The notes beneath the pieces were generated by a model. That model was not told the origin of the DNA. It was given only the letters and a program-made list of their open reading frames with translations, and did no database searches. Positions 23,656 to 33,769 of a stretch of DNA of 64,000 nucleotides are shown piece by piece. Numbering within the stretch: position 1 is the stretch's first letter; each line of letters begins with the position of its first letter. The position numbers were made by a program, and so were the translations under genes. The stretch lies in NCBI RefSeq assembly GCF_016862955.1, contig NZ_BONY01000005.1:1-64000 (forward strand). Direction: 5' to 3'. The DNA is from Rhizocola hellebori (GTDB lineage Bacteria > Actinomycetota > Actinomycetes > Mycobacteriales > Micromonosporaceae).

Positions 23656-26600
23656 ATGGCAGGAACCCCGGCCGGCGACTGGCTGATTCATAAAGCGTTC
23701 GAACTACAAGTTCGCAAGACACCCGCTGCGATCGCGCTCATCCATGGCGCGACCGAGATTACCTACGACCAGCTCAACCGGGCAGCCAATGCCATCGCCT
23801 GGCGATTGCGGGCACAGGGCGCGCGCCGCGGCGACCTGATTGGTGTCTATATGCACCGCACTGAGTGGCTCGTCGCCGCCCTGCTCGGCGTGCTGAAAGC
23901 GGGCGGCGCATATGTCCCGCTGGATCCGGCATATCCGGCGGAGCGGCTGGCCCTGATGGCCGCCGACTCGCAGCTGCGCCACGTGGTGGCCGAGTCGGCC
24001 GAACCCTTGCCGTGGCTTGCCGAAGTGGCTGTCATCGCCGCCCACGCGCCGGGCGGGCTCGAGGACAATCTTGACGGCGAGGGCAGGGCCGACGATGCGG
24101 CCTACATCATCTACACCTCCGGCTCGACCGGCCGGCCCAAGGGCGTGGTGATAGAGCACCGCAACACCCACAACCTCATCGACTGGCTGCTGGCCAACTA
24201 CGACGCGGCCGAACTGGGCGGCGCGCTGTTCTCCGGGTCGATGGCGTTCGACTTCTCGATAGCGGAGATCTACCCGGCCCTGCTCAGCGGCGGGACTGTG
24301 GTGCAGATCGACAACCTGCTCGCGCTGCCCGAGGCGCCGGCCCGGGACCGGGTCACCACCATCTGCGCGGTGCCCTCGGCCATGGCGGCCCTGCTTGCCC
24401 AGCCACTGCCGCCCTCGGTGCGCACGGTCAATCTGAGCGGTGAGGCCGCCAGCCGAGCGCTGGTCGAGCGGGTCTACGCCAACCCAGGCGTGACGCGGGT
24501 GCTGAACCTTTACGGGCCAACGGAATGCACCACCTACGCCACCGCTTATGAGGTGCCGCGCGACGAGACCGGAATGGTGCCGCTGGGCGGGCCCATCGAT
24601 GGGGCCACCCTAAGCGTGCGCGATGCCGATGGGGCGCCAGTGGTGGAGGGCACGGTCGGCGAGCTGTGGGTGGGCGGGGCCGGAGTGACCCGCGGCTACC
24701 TGCGCCGGCCGGAGCTGACCGAGGCTGCCTTCGTCGAACTGGCCGGTATGGGCCGGGCGTATCGAACCGGCGACCTTGTCAGCGTCGAGGGCGGCCTGGT
24801 CTATTACCACGGACGGGTCGACCATCAGGTAAAGGTGCGCGGATTCCGGGTCGAGCTGGGCGAGGTGGAAGCCACCCTGGTCGCGCATCCCCTGGTGCGC
24901 AACGCGGTGGTGCTGGCCAGAACCGACGATGAGGGCGCCGCTTCGCTGGTCGGTTACGCCGAATGCGACAGCGGGCCCGATGAGCCGGAGCTGCGTGCCC
25001 ATCTGGCCCGGCAACTGCCCGAATACATGGTTCCGGCGCGGATTCTGTTGCTTGGCCAGATCCCGGTCCTGCCCACCGGAAAGGCCGACCGCACGGCGCT
25101 CGCGGCGCTGCCCATTCCCGCTCCGCGAACGCGCGATGCCGTCGCGCCCCGCTCGGCGGTGGAGGGTGAGCTGTTCCGGATATCGGCGAATGCGCTGGGG
25201 CACAGCGGATTCGGGGTGCTTGACCGGTTCGGTGAGGTGGGCGGGCACTCGCTGACCGCGGCCCGCATCGCCGCGCTGGCCCGGGTCGCCTTCGACGTGG
25301 CGCTCTCGCCGCTTGACGTGCAGACCCACCCAACCGTCGCTGAACTGGCCAGCCTGATCACCGCTCGTTCCGACTCCGGCACGCACACCGTGCCGGATGG
25401 GGTGCGACCGGTACGCCAGCACGGCCGCCGTGTCTACCCGCTGACGGCCGCGCAGCGCGAGTTCTGGACGATCCGTGAGCTGTCCGGGCCGGAGGCGACC
25501 ACTATCGCGGTGCGGCTGCGGCTGTCCGGGGTCACCGGGGCCTGGCCCGTTCAGCAGGCGCTCAATGCGGTGGTCGCCCGGCACGAGGTATTCCGCTGCG
25601 CCTACGCGCGCACGGCCGACGGCGCTCTGACCGCGACGGTGCAAGACGCCTGCACGGTTGAGCTGACCGAAGCCTCCGCTGCCATGCAGCCGTTCTCGCT
25701 GGATGGCAGCGAACCCGCGTTGCGGGCGGTGATGACGCGCAGCGGCGACGGACTCGACCTCATCGTGGCCACCGATCACCTCGTCTTCGACGGATGGTCG
25801 GTGGGCGTGCTGATGCGTGAGCTCGCATCGGATGTGGCGGCAGCGTTGCGCGGGGACACCCCCATGTCCGCCGGGAACCGTTGGCAGGTAGGCGATCTGG
25901 CCGTAGCGGAAGAGAGTCAGCAGGTCAGTGCCAGCGACGTGGCCTACTGGCGGGACAGGCTTGCCGAAGCTGCCGCGCCACACGACCTTCCCGCGACTCC
26001 CTCGGCTGCGGACGAGTCAATGTTGTACGGTCGCCATAGCCGGGCGTTGACTGTCGAATATGGACAGTCGGTCGCCCGGATGGCGAGCGAGATCGGGGTC
26101 AGCCCGTTCGCGGTTTACCTGGCCGCGTTGGCGGTCGTGGTCAACGGCCTGACCGGGCGTGCGGACACCCTGCTCAGCGCACCTTACGCCCGTCGCGACG
26201 AGCCCGGCGCCGAGGCTCTTGTCGGGCCGCTGCTGGGCGTGCTGCCGCTGCGTTGCCAGGTAGAACCTGGCCGTGCCTTCGCCGATCTGGCGCGCGAGCT
26301 GACCCGGCTGACCGCGGAAGGCTTGAGCCACACCGATCTGAGCTTTGAGCAGATGATGGCGCCGGTGGCCCGCGAGCCGGGGCAGCCGGCACTGCCGGTG
26401 ATGCTCAGTATGCAACCACCGGACGTCCCGGTGCGGGCGTCCGCCGACGGCGTGCACGTGGAACTGGTCGGCGAGATCCGGGGTGGCGGGAACCCGCAAG
26501 TCCTATCGGTTTTCGTCAACGACACCGCCGATGGGCCGGAGCTGGCCGTGGAGTATCCGCCCGCGCGCTTCGGCTCGGCGGACGCGGAAGCGTTCGCGGC

Positions 26601-28434
26601 GCGTCTGATGAGGGTGCTCGACGCGGCATTGGAGAACCCGTACCGGTCCGTGGGCTCCATAGCCCTGCTGAGCGATCAGGAGCGCGAGCTGATCACGCGT
26701 TGGGGCACCACGCAGTCCAGCGGATCCGCGCTCGATCCGGTGCGGTCGGTGCTTTCGCAGACGTCGCGTGACCCGCAGGCCATCGCCGTCGTGGCGGCGG
26801 ACGGCGAGCTCACCTATGCGGAGCTGGAAGCGTTCTCGGGCAAGGTGGCCGCGGCGCTGACCGCGGCCGGGCTGCGCCGCGGGGAGATCGTCGGCGTGGG
26901 AATGCCCCGGCAGCGGCTGCTTCCCGCTGTCCTGCTCGGCGTCTGGCGGGCCGGAGGCGCGTTCGTGCCGCTCGACCCGGACCATCCGGCCGAGCGGCTG
27001 GCCTACCAGATGGACGACTGCGCGGTGCGGCTGCTGCTGACCGACGGCACAGTCTCCTTCCCGGGCCGGGACGGCCTGCGGGTGCTCGACATCTTCGCCC
27101 TCGACGGCGTGGCGGAACGGGTGACGCCCGTGCCGGGAACCGACGAAATCTGTTACGTGCTCTACACGTCGGGATCCACCGGCCGGCCCAAGGGGGTGGA
27201 GGTCAGCCATGCCAATCTGGGGGTGAACCTGACCGCCATGCGCGAGCTGATCCGGGTCGGCCCGGGTGACGTGGTGCTTTGCCTCTCTCCGATCTCCTTC
27301 GACGTTGGCCATCTGGGCATCTGGCTGCCGCTGGCCCTTGGCGCGCAATGTGTTCTCGTCGACTCGGCCACCGCGCTGGACGGGCACGCGCTGGCGCGCC
27401 GGATCGAGCAGGTGGGGGCCACGGTGCTGTTTACGCCGCCGACCGGGCTTCGGCTGCTGCACGCGGCCGGGTGGGCGGGCCGGGACGGCCTGCGGGTCAT
27501 GGCGGCGGGTGAGGCGCTGGAGCCGGCCCTGTCGCGTTACCTGACCGGCCGGGTCGCGCAGCTGTGGAACGGCTATGGCCCAACGGAGACCGCCATCATC
27601 GCCACCATGCACCTTACCCAGGGCGACGAGGCGACCTCTGTGCCGATTGGCAGACCCCCTTCCGGGTACCAGATAAAAGTCATCGACCAAGCGGGACGCC
27701 TTGTCCCACCGGGGGTCACCGGCGAGTTGCTGATCGGCGGACCGGCCGTGTCCCGTGGCTACCGCAACCTTCCCGCGGTCACCGCGCAGGCCTTCCGCGA
27801 CAACCACTATCACACCGGTGATCTGGTGCGCTGGCTGTCCGGGGGAGTGCTGGACTACCTCGGGCGGCGGGATCATCAGGTCAAGGTGCGCGGCCACCGG
27901 GTCGAGCTGGGCGAGGTGGAGTCGGTGCTGCGCGAGCATCCGAAGATCGCCGACGCGGCCGTGACCGTGTCGCGCCCGGCCGGGGAGACCCAGCTGGTCG
28001 GTTACGTGGTCTGGCACTCGGAGCCGGATGTGCCCGCCGCGCAAGAGTTTCTCGCCGAACGGCTGCCCTCGTACATGGTGCCGCAGCGGTGGGTGAGCCT
28101 GACCCGGCTGCCGACCACCAGCAGTGGCAAGGTCGATCGCAGGGCGTTGCCGGAACCTGATTCGGCCGATCGCGAACGCACGCCGGTGAGCACCGCGATG
28201 CAGGAGTTCGTGGCCGGGATCTGGGCCGAAGTCCTTGCGGTGCCCGAGGTTTACGCCAATGACGACTTCTTCGCCCTCGGCGGTCAATCGCTGTCGGCCA
28301 CGCGGGTCATCGGGCGGCTGCGTGAGCTGGCCGACATCGAAGTGGCTGTTCGGCTGCTCTTCGACCAGCCGAACCTGGCCCAGTTCTCCGCCACGGTGGA
28401 GCAGCGGCTCCTCGACGAGGAGGCGGCGCGATGA
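23656..28434 (+). CDS. Non-ribosomal peptide synthetase, A-PCP-C-A-PCP
   Basis: A 1592-aa synthetase. Domain order: adenylation A1 (about 10-480; YTSGSTGRPKG near residue 153, YHGRVDHQVKVRGFRVELGEVE, TGKADR), carrier PCP1 (VGGHSL, phosphopantetheine site S532), condensation C1 (about 590-1010; HLVFDGWS with H708 and D712, the first His of the HH pair being Asp), A2 (about 1035-1490; YTSGSTGRPKG near 1168, SGKVDR) and PCP2 (LGGQSL, S1545). It begins with A, so this is the initiation protein with no starter C domain. By eye the specificity pockets read D-F-A-C-N-S-L-T-Y (A1) and D-V-L-F-M-A-G-I-I (A2), matching no common substrate code I can name. Starts at ATG with GGATGAGG nearby; stop overlaps the next NRPS gene (ATGA). 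No MbtH gene is seen nearby. Confidence 0.95.
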   Translation: MAGTPAGDWLIHKAFELQVRKTPAAIALIHGATEITYDQLNRAANAIAWRLRAQGARRGDLIGVYMHRTEWLVAALLGVLKAGGAYVPLDPAYPAERLALMAADSQLRHVVAESAEPLPWLAEVAVIAAHAPGGLEDNLDGEGRADDAAYIIYTSGSTGRPKGVVIEHRNTHNLIDWLLANYDAAELGGALFSGSMAFDFSIAEIYPALLSGGTVVQIDNLLALPEAPARDRVTTICAVPSAMAALLAQPLPPSVRTVNLSGEAASRALVERVYANPGVTRVLNLYGPTECTTYATAYEVPRDETGMVPLGGPIDGATLSVRDADGAPVVEGTVGELWVGGAGVTRGYLRRPELTEAAFVELAGMGRAYRTGDLVSVEGGLVYYHGRVDHQVKVRGFRVELGEVEATLVAHPLVRNAVVLARTDDEGAASLVGYAECDSGPDEPELRAHLARQLPEYMVPARILLLGQIPVLPTGKADRTALAALPIPAPRTRDAVAPRSAVEGELFRISANALGHSGFGVLDRFGEVGGHSLTAARIAALARVAFDVALSPLDVQTHPTVAELASLITARSDSGTHTVPDGVRPVRQHGRRVYPLTAAQREFWTIRELSGPEATTIAVRLRLSGVTGAWPVQQALNAVVARHEVFRCAYARTADGALTATVQDACTVELTEASAAMQPFSLDGSEPALRAVMTRSGDGLDLIVATDHLVFDGWSVGVLMRELASDVAAALRGDTPMSAGNRWQVGDLAVAEESQQVSASDVAYWRDRLAEAAAPHDLPATPSAADESMLYGRHSRALTVEYGQSVARMASEIGVSPFAVYLAALAVVVNGLTGRADTLLSAPYARRDEPGAEALVGPLLGVLPLRCQVEPGRAFADLARELTRLTAEGLSHTDLSFEQMMAPVAREPGQPALPVMLSMQPPDVPVRASADGVHVELVGEIRGGGNPQVLSVFVNDTADGPELAVEYPPARFGSADAEAFAARLMRVLDAALENPYRSVGSIALLSDQERELITRWGTTQSSGSALDPVRSVLSQTSRDPQAIAVVAADGELTYAELEAFSGKVAAALTAAGLRRGEIVGVGMPRQRLLPAVLLGVWRAGGAFVPLDPDHPAERLAYQMDDCAVRLLLTDGTVSFPGRDGLRVLDIFALDGVAERVTPVPGTDEICYVLYTSGSTGRPKGVEVSHANLGVNLTAMRELIRVGPGDVVLCLSPISFDVGHLGIWLPLALGAQCVLVDSATALDGHALARRIEQVGATVLFTPPTGLRLLHAAGWAGRDGLRVMAAGEALEPALSRYLTGRVAQLWNGYGPTETAIIATMHLTQGDEATSVPIGRPPSGYQIKVIDQAGRLVPPGVTGELLIGGPAVSRGYRNLPAVTAQAFRDNHYHTGDLVRWLSGGVLDYLGRRDHQVKVRGHRVELGEVESVLREHPKIADAAVTVSRPAGETQLVGYVVWHSEPDVPAAQEFLAERLPSYMVPQRWVSLTRLPTTSSGKVDRRALPEPDSADRERTPVSTAMQEFVAGIWAEVLAVPEVYANDDFFALGGQSLSATRVIGRLRELADIEVAVRLLFDQPNLAQFSATVEQRLLDEEAAR

Positions 28435-31400
28435 CTCTGCTCGACCGGGAGGCGCGGGTAAAGGCGCTGCTGACCAGCCGCCTGGCCAAGGCGGGCGAGG
28501 CGATCCCGGGCCGGCCCGACCCGGCTTGCCCGGCCCGGCTTTCGGCCGCCCAGCGGGCGATGTGGCTTTCCTGGCAGATCGATCCGGGCAGCCCGGCCTA
28601 CAACGTGCCGGTGGGCCTGCGCCTGAGCGGGGAGCTGGCGGTGCCCGCGCTGGGTGCGGCGGTGCACGATGTGGTGGCTCGCCACGAGGTTCTCCGCAGC
28701 GTCATCACCGGCGAGGGAACCCTTGCCGTGCTTGCGGGCGCGCCGGTCAGCCTGATCATCGATCCGGCCGAGCCGGTGGCACAGGTCGCGTGGCAGCCCT
28801 TCGATCTGGCGTCGCAGCCGCCGATGCGGGCGCACCTGTGGCGGACGGGCGTCGCGGAACACCTGCTGCTGTTCACCTTTCACCACATCGCAATGGATGC
28901 GTGGTCGATCGGGCTGTTCCTCGACGAGCTGGCCACCGCCTACACCTCGCGCGCTGGCGGGGCGGTTGCGCAGCTCGCGCCTGCACCGCAATATGCCGAC
29001 TACGTGGCCTGGCGCGGGCCTTCCCGCGCGGAGCCGGACCTGCTCTGGTGGCGGGAGCGGCTGGCAGGCCTGCCGACCGCGGTTGACCTGCCCGGTGACC
29101 GGGTGCGGGACAAGGCGGCAGGCTGGTCCGCCGTTCAGGTGCCGCTCGAATTCCCAGCCGACCTGACCGGCCGGGTTCGCGACTACGCCTCGGCCAATGG
29201 CAGCACCACCTTCATGGTGCTGCTGGGCGCGGCACAGGCCTTGCTGGGCAAGCTTTCCGGGTCCACCGACATCGCCATCGGGGTGCCGGAAGCGGGCCGC
29301 CATCACGCCGGAACCGAGAAGATGCTCGGCTCCTTCGTCAACACGCTGGTGGTGCGGGCAGAGGTGCCTCCGGAGGCCACCGTGGGCGAGCTGTTCGAGC
29401 GCACCCGGCAGGGCGCGCTCGACGCTTTCGCGCATGGCGGTGCGCACTTCGCCGAGGTGCTCGAAGCGGTCGCGCCGGAGCGGATCCCGGGGGTGACACC
29501 ACTTTTTCAAGTGCTGTTCAACGTGCACGATTCCGTTGCCGTGCCGCGGTTTCCCGGCTTGCGAGCGGCGCTGGAGGAGCCGGAGACGCCGGTGGCCAAG
29601 TTCGACCTCAGCTTCAACGTCGCCGACCATGGCGCCGAAGGACTGCGCGGAGTGTTGGTGGCGCGGGAGGCGCTCTTCGGGCCCGCTACGGCGCGGCAGA
29701 TCGCCCGCTGGTACCGCAACGTGCTCGACGGGATGCTCGCCCGCCCCGGCGTGCCCCTCGCCGACATCGCCCTGGCACCCGTGTCCGGCCCGCTGCTGTC
29801 CGGCCCGCGCCGGGCGGTGGCCACCGAACCGCTGCACGTGCTGGTGGAACGGCAGGCCGACCTGGTCCCGCAGCGGGTGGCGGTGGTGGCCGCGGACGGG
29901 CAGCTGACCTACGCGGAGCTGGACCGGGCCGCGAACCGGCTGGCGCACCGGCTCGGCGCGGCCGGGCTCGGCCCCGGCGACACGATCGGGGTGCTGGCCG
30001 AGCGGCGCACTTCGCTCATCGTCGCGCTGCTTGGCGTGCTGAAGGCCGGCTGCGCCTATGTGCCACTGGATCCGGCCTATCCGAGCGAGCGCATCGCGGC
30101 GATGCTTTCCGTGGCTAGCGCCGCTGCTCTGGTCACCGAAGCCGCCGAGCTTTTCGGCGCGTGCCCAGTGGTGCAGATCGATGGGCCCGGGCCGGAGCAC
30201 CGGCCGGAGGTGGCGGTGTCCGGCGCCGATCTGGTCTACGTCATCTTCACGTCGGGCTCCACCGGGGCACCCAAGGGAGTGCAGGTCGAGCATGGACAGC
30301 TGGTTGGCTATCTGCACCATGCCCTGGAGAGGCTGGGCGAGCCGGCGGCCGGCGGGCGCTCCTTCGCGCTCGTGTCGACGATCGCGGCCGATCTGGGGCT
30401 GACCAACGTGTTCGGGGCGCTGCTCACCGGAGGAACGCTGCACCTGATCGACCGGGAGGTGGCCGCCGACCCGGTGGCGCTGACCCGCTATGTGGAGCAG
30501 AACCCGATCGATGTGCTCAAGTGTGTGCCGAGTCATCTGCAAATGCTTGCCGCGCACGGGAACCTGGCCGCGCTGCTGCCACGGCGGCTGCTCATCGTCG
30601 CGGGCGAGCCGTGCCCGTGGGATCTGGTGGCACGGGTGCGGGCGGTGCGGCCGGAGCTGGCGATCCAGAACTCGTACGGCCCCACCGAGACGACGGTGGC
30701 GGTGTTCATGTACGAGGTGGCCGACGGCGACGCCGACGCGGGTTCGCTCCCGCTGGGCACGCCATTGCCCAATGTGGACTGTTACGTGGTGGATGGCGCG
30801 GGGCGTCCGCTTCCGGCGGGGGTGCCGGGCGAGCTTTGGCTGGGCGGCCCGAGCGTGGCCCGTGGCTATGCGGGGCGGGACGATCTGACCGCCGCGCGGT
30901 TCGTACCGGATCCGGTGCACGGCAACGTGCGCTGTTACCGCACCGGGGACAGGGTGAGCATCGGCCGTGACGGCTCGGTGCGTTTCCTGGGCCGCGGCGA
31001 CGATCAGGTCAAGGTGCGCGGCTTCCGGGTCGAGCTGCAAGAGGTGGTGGCGGCGTTGCGGGCCTGCCCCGGGGTGGCCGACGCGGCCGTTCTGCCGGCC
31101 GGGGTGGCCCATCAGCGGCGTCTGGTGGCCTGGGTGAGCCCGGAAAGTGTTGACACCGCGGCCGTCCGCGCGGCCTTGCGCCGCAGGCTGCCCGACTACA
31201 TGGTGCCCTCCTCGTTGATAGCGATGCCGAATCTGCCGATGAACCCGAACGGCAAGCTGGACCGTGCCGCTCTGCAGGCCTCGCAAACCGAGGCCGAACA
31301 GGGTCGCGGCGGGCCGCCGAGCACGCCCGGGGAGCTGCTCGTGGCACAGGTGTGGCAGCGCCTGCTAGGAGTCACCGACATCGGCGCCGATGACGACTTC

Positions 31401-33698
31401 TTCGCCCTGGGCGGTGACTCGTTTCAAGCGGTTCGGGCGGTGCGCGAAATCGATCCGGGATTGCGCGTGGTGGATCTGTTCACCAGCCCCACGGTGCGTG
31501 AGCTGGCTGCCATGCTGGACGGTTCCGGCTCCGGCGGTCACCTGCTGCACAGACTTGGCGGAAGCCGCGACGCCGAGCTGACCGTGGTCTGCATCCCTTA
31601 CGGCGGTGGGTCTGCCGCCGCCTACCGGCCGCTCGCGCAGGCTCTCGGCGACCGGGTGTGTACCCTGGCGGCCGAGCTTCCCGGTCACGATCCGGCCCGG
31701 CCGGACGAAGCGTTGCTGCCGTTGGAGAATCTGGTCAGCCTGCTCGCCGACGAAATTGTTTCGGCAAAGCCAGGGCCGCTTATCGTTTACGGTCACTGCG
31801 TCGGCACCGCGACCGCGGTGGCGCTGGCGGCCGAGTTGGAGTCGCGCGAGGTCACCCTGGATTGTGTGGTGCTGGGCGGGGCGTTCCCGGCGGCACGCCT
31901 GCCGGGCCGCGTTTCGGCGCTGGTGAGCCGGATTCTGCCCACGGATCGGCGCATCTCGGATCGCACCTATCGCGACATTCTGCGGCTGCTGGGCGGAATG
32001 GAGGACCTCGACGACGCCGAGGCCAACCAGATGATGCACAGCCTGCGCCACGACGCCCGGCAGGCCGAAGCCTGGTTCACCGCCCGGCTGGCCGACGGGC
32101 AGGGCCGCCTGCGCGCTCCGATCCTTTGCGTGGTCGGCGAGCGGGACAGGGGCACCGAGCTTTACCGCGAACGCTTCCTGGAGTGGGGTGCTTTCAGCGA
32201 TCGGCTGCAATTGGCCACCATCGCGCGCGCCGGGCATTACTTCGTCAAGCATCAGGCGGATCAGCTTGCGGCCATCATCGAGCGCCGCGGGCCTTTCCAC
32301 ACGGTCGCGCAGGATGCCGCGGCCGTGCAGCGCGGGCTTCGCGCCTTCTACACCGTCGCCTTTGGACAGACGATTTCCCTTATCGGGTCGGCCATCGGCT
32401 CCTTCGCCCTCGGTGTCTGGGCGTATCAGCGCCAGGGCGCGATGTTCGACTACGCCTTGGTCACCATGCTGGCGTTGCTGCCCACCATCGCGCTGCTGCC
32501 GCTGGGCGGTGCGGTGGCGGACAGGTTCGACCGGCGACGGATCATGATTGCATGTGATGGGGTGTCCGCGCTGGCGATGCTAGCGCTGTCCATCGCGCTG
32601 GCCCTGGACCGGCTGGACCTGTGGCTGGTCGCGCTCATTGCCGGGCTGGGCTCGGCGGTCACCGCATTCCATCGGCCCGCGTATCTCGCCGCCGTCGGGC
32701 AGCTCGTGCCCAAACCCTTTCTCACCCAAGCGAATGCCCTTGCTCAGCTGGGTACCGGGGTCGGCCTGTTCCTGGCCCCGATGGCCGGCGGCGTCCTCGT
32801 GGTCAGCTTCGGGCTGCCCTTCGTCATCGGCCTGGACGTCGCCTCGTTCAGCATCGGTCTGCTGACCCTGCTGCTGGTTCGCTTTCCCGACAAGCTTTTC
32901 CGCCGTCGCGACGAGACCTTCGCCCGCGCGGTGGCCGGTGGCTGGCGGTATCTGATGCGCCGCCGCCCGCTGAAGATCATGATTGTCTACTTCACCGTGG
33001 TGAACTATCTGTTCATGCTGGCGCTGGTCGTCTCGACACCGATGGTGCTGGCCTTCGACAGCGCCACCGGCCTGGGCGTGGTCACCGCGGCCAGCGGGCT
33101 GGGCGCGGCATTGGGCAGCGCGGTGATGGTGGCGTGGGGTGGCACGCGCCGCCGCGCCCTGGGCATGGTCGGCTTCGTCATCGGCATGGGCGTAGGGGTG
33201 GCCGTGATGGGCCTGCGCCCGTCGATCCCGGTGATCGCTGTTGGGGCGGCGCTCTGGTACGCGAGCCTCAGCATGGTCAACGCCCACTGGATCGCCATGA
33301 TCCAGCTCAAGGTGGGTCTGGAGCTGCAGGGCAGGGTGCTGGCGATGAACCAGATGATGGCGGTGGCGATGACACCGCTGGCGTTCGTCACCGCGCCATA
33401 CCTTGCCGAGGCGTTCACCCCGTTGCTGGCAGCCAATGGTCCCCTCGCCGATTCGGCCGGCGCCGTGCTCGGCGAAGGCGCGGGGCGCGGCATGGGTTTG
33501 CTGCTAGTGATCTGCGGGGCGGCGCTGGCCGTGATCGGCGCGGCGGGCTTGCGCTACCGGCCGCTGTCGCGAATGGAGGATGACCTGCCCAACGCGGTAA
33601 CCGGTGCGGAGATCGCCGACGACCTGGACGAGGTGCAAGCGGAGGCGGATCGCTCGCTGACGCCGACATCGACTACTAGGTTGGTGAAATCGACATAG
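28431..33698 (+). CDS. NRPS fused to thioesterase and MFS exporter, C-A-PCP-TE-MFS
   Basis: A 1755-aa fusion. C2 (about 15-430; FHHIAMDAWS, H151 H152 D156), A3 (about 455-930; FTSGSTGAPKG near 606, NGKLDR), PCP3 (LGGDSF, S997), then a type-II-like thioesterase (about 1040-1285; CIPYGGGSAAAYRPLAQAL, ELPGHDPARPDE, VYGHCVGTATA with Cys1123 where Ser is usual, GERDRG, AGHYF). From about residue 1305 a 10-12-TM major facilitator of the DHA3/MFS_3 type follows (FYTVAFGQTISLIGSAIGSFALGVW; GGAVADRFDRRRIM), with an acidic C-terminal tail. A3 pocket reads D-L-T-K-I-A-S-V-A, its first four as in Asp/Asn-activating domains. With the upstream gene it makes a three-module line, so a tripeptide released and exported by one polypeptide is expected. 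Confidence 0.93.
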   Translation: MTLLDREARVKALLTSRLAKAGEAIPGRPDPACPARLSAAQRAMWLSWQIDPGSPAYNVPVGLRLSGELAVPALGAAVHDVVARHEVLRSVITGEGTLAVLAGAPVSLIIDPAEPVAQVAWQPFDLASQPPMRAHLWRTGVAEHLLLFTFHHIAMDAWSIGLFLDELATAYTSRAGGAVAQLAPAPQYADYVAWRGPSRAEPDLLWWRERLAGLPTAVDLPGDRVRDKAAGWSAVQVPLEFPADLTGRVRDYASANGSTTFMVLLGAAQALLGKLSGSTDIAIGVPEAGRHHAGTEKMLGSFVNTLVVRAEVPPEATVGELFERTRQGALDAFAHGGAHFAEVLEAVAPERIPGVTPLFQVLFNVHDSVAVPRFPGLRAALEEPETPVAKFDLSFNVADHGAEGLRGVLVAREALFGPATARQIARWYRNVLDGMLARPGVPLADIALAPVSGPLLSGPRRAVATEPLHVLVERQADLVPQRVAVVAADGQLTYAELDRAANRLAHRLGAAGLGPGDTIGVLAERRTSLIVALLGVLKAGCAYVPLDPAYPSERIAAMLSVASAAALVTEAAELFGACPVVQIDGPGPEHRPEVAVSGADLVYVIFTSGSTGAPKGVQVEHGQLVGYLHHALERLGEPAAGGRSFALVSTIAADLGLTNVFGALLTGGTLHLIDREVAADPVALTRYVEQNPIDVLKCVPSHLQMLAAHGNLAALLPRRLLIVAGEPCPWDLVARVRAVRPELAIQNSYGPTETTVAVFMYEVADGDADAGSLPLGTPLPNVDCYVVDGAGRPLPAGVPGELWLGGPSVARGYAGRDDLTAARFVPDPVHGNVRCYRTGDRVSIGRDGSVRFLGRGDDQVKVRGFRVELQEVVAALRACPGVADAAVLPAGVAHQRRLVAWVSPESVDTAAVRAALRRRLPDYMVPSSLIAMPNLPMNPNGKLDRAALQASQTEAEQGRGGPPSTPGELLVAQVWQRLLGVTDIGADDDFFALGGDSFQAVRAVREIDPGLRVVDLFTSPTVRELAAMLDGSGSGGHLLHRLGGSRDAELTVVCIPYGGGSAAAYRPLAQALGDRVCTLAAELPGHDPARPDEALLPLENLVSLLADEIVSAKPGPLIVYGHCVGTATAVALAAELESREVTLDCVVLGGAFPAARLPGRVSALVSRILPTDRRISDRTYRDILRLLGGMEDLDDAEANQMMHSLRHDARQAEAWFTARLADGQGRLRAPILCVVGERDRGTELYRERFLEWGAFSDRLQLATIARAGHYFVKHQADQLAAIIERRGPFHTVAQDAAAVQRGLRAFYTVAFGQTISLIGSAIGSFALGVWAYQRQGAMFDYALVTMLALLPTIALLPLGGAVADRFDRRRIMIACDGVSALAMLALSIALALDRLDLWLVALIAGLGSAVTAFHRPAYLAAVGQLVPKPFLTQANALAQLGTGVGLFLAPMAGGVLVVSFGLPFVIGLDVASFSIGLLTLLLVRFPDKLFRRRDETFARAVAGGWRYLMRRRPLKIMIVYFTVVNYLFMLALVVSTPMVLAFDSATGLGVVTAASGLGAALGSAVMVAWGGTRRRALGMVGFVIGMGVGVAVMGLRPSIPVIAVGAALWYASLSMVNAHWIAMIQLKVGLELQGRVLAMNQMMAVAMTPLAFVTAPYLAEAFTPLLAANGPLADSAGAVLGEGAGRGMGLLLVICGAALAVIGAAGLRYRPLSRMEDDLPNAVTGAEIADDLDEVQAEADRSLTPTSTTRLVKST

Positions 33699-33769
33699 CG
33701 CGAAGTCGATTCGCAGGGTAGAAATACGTCATCCCATCCTTTCATGATTTCGCCACAAAGCGGACTTGT

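Noticed and set aside
23446..23722. Short - strand frames across the LAP/NRPS intergenic region as extra precursor peptides
   Set aside because: They lack a leader motif and a Cys/Ser/Thr-rich core, and they run into the NRPS start on the other strand.
28284..31286. 1000-codon open frame on the - strand inside the NRPS gene
   Set aside because: Antisense shadow of well-defined C-A-PCP domains; composition is His/Arg/Gln-rich without domains.
33688..33711. AATCGAC...GTCGATT inverted repeat at the end of the NRPS-MFS gene as a terminator
   Set aside because: Only 7 bp with mixed A/T pairs and it overlaps the stop codon; too weak to call.
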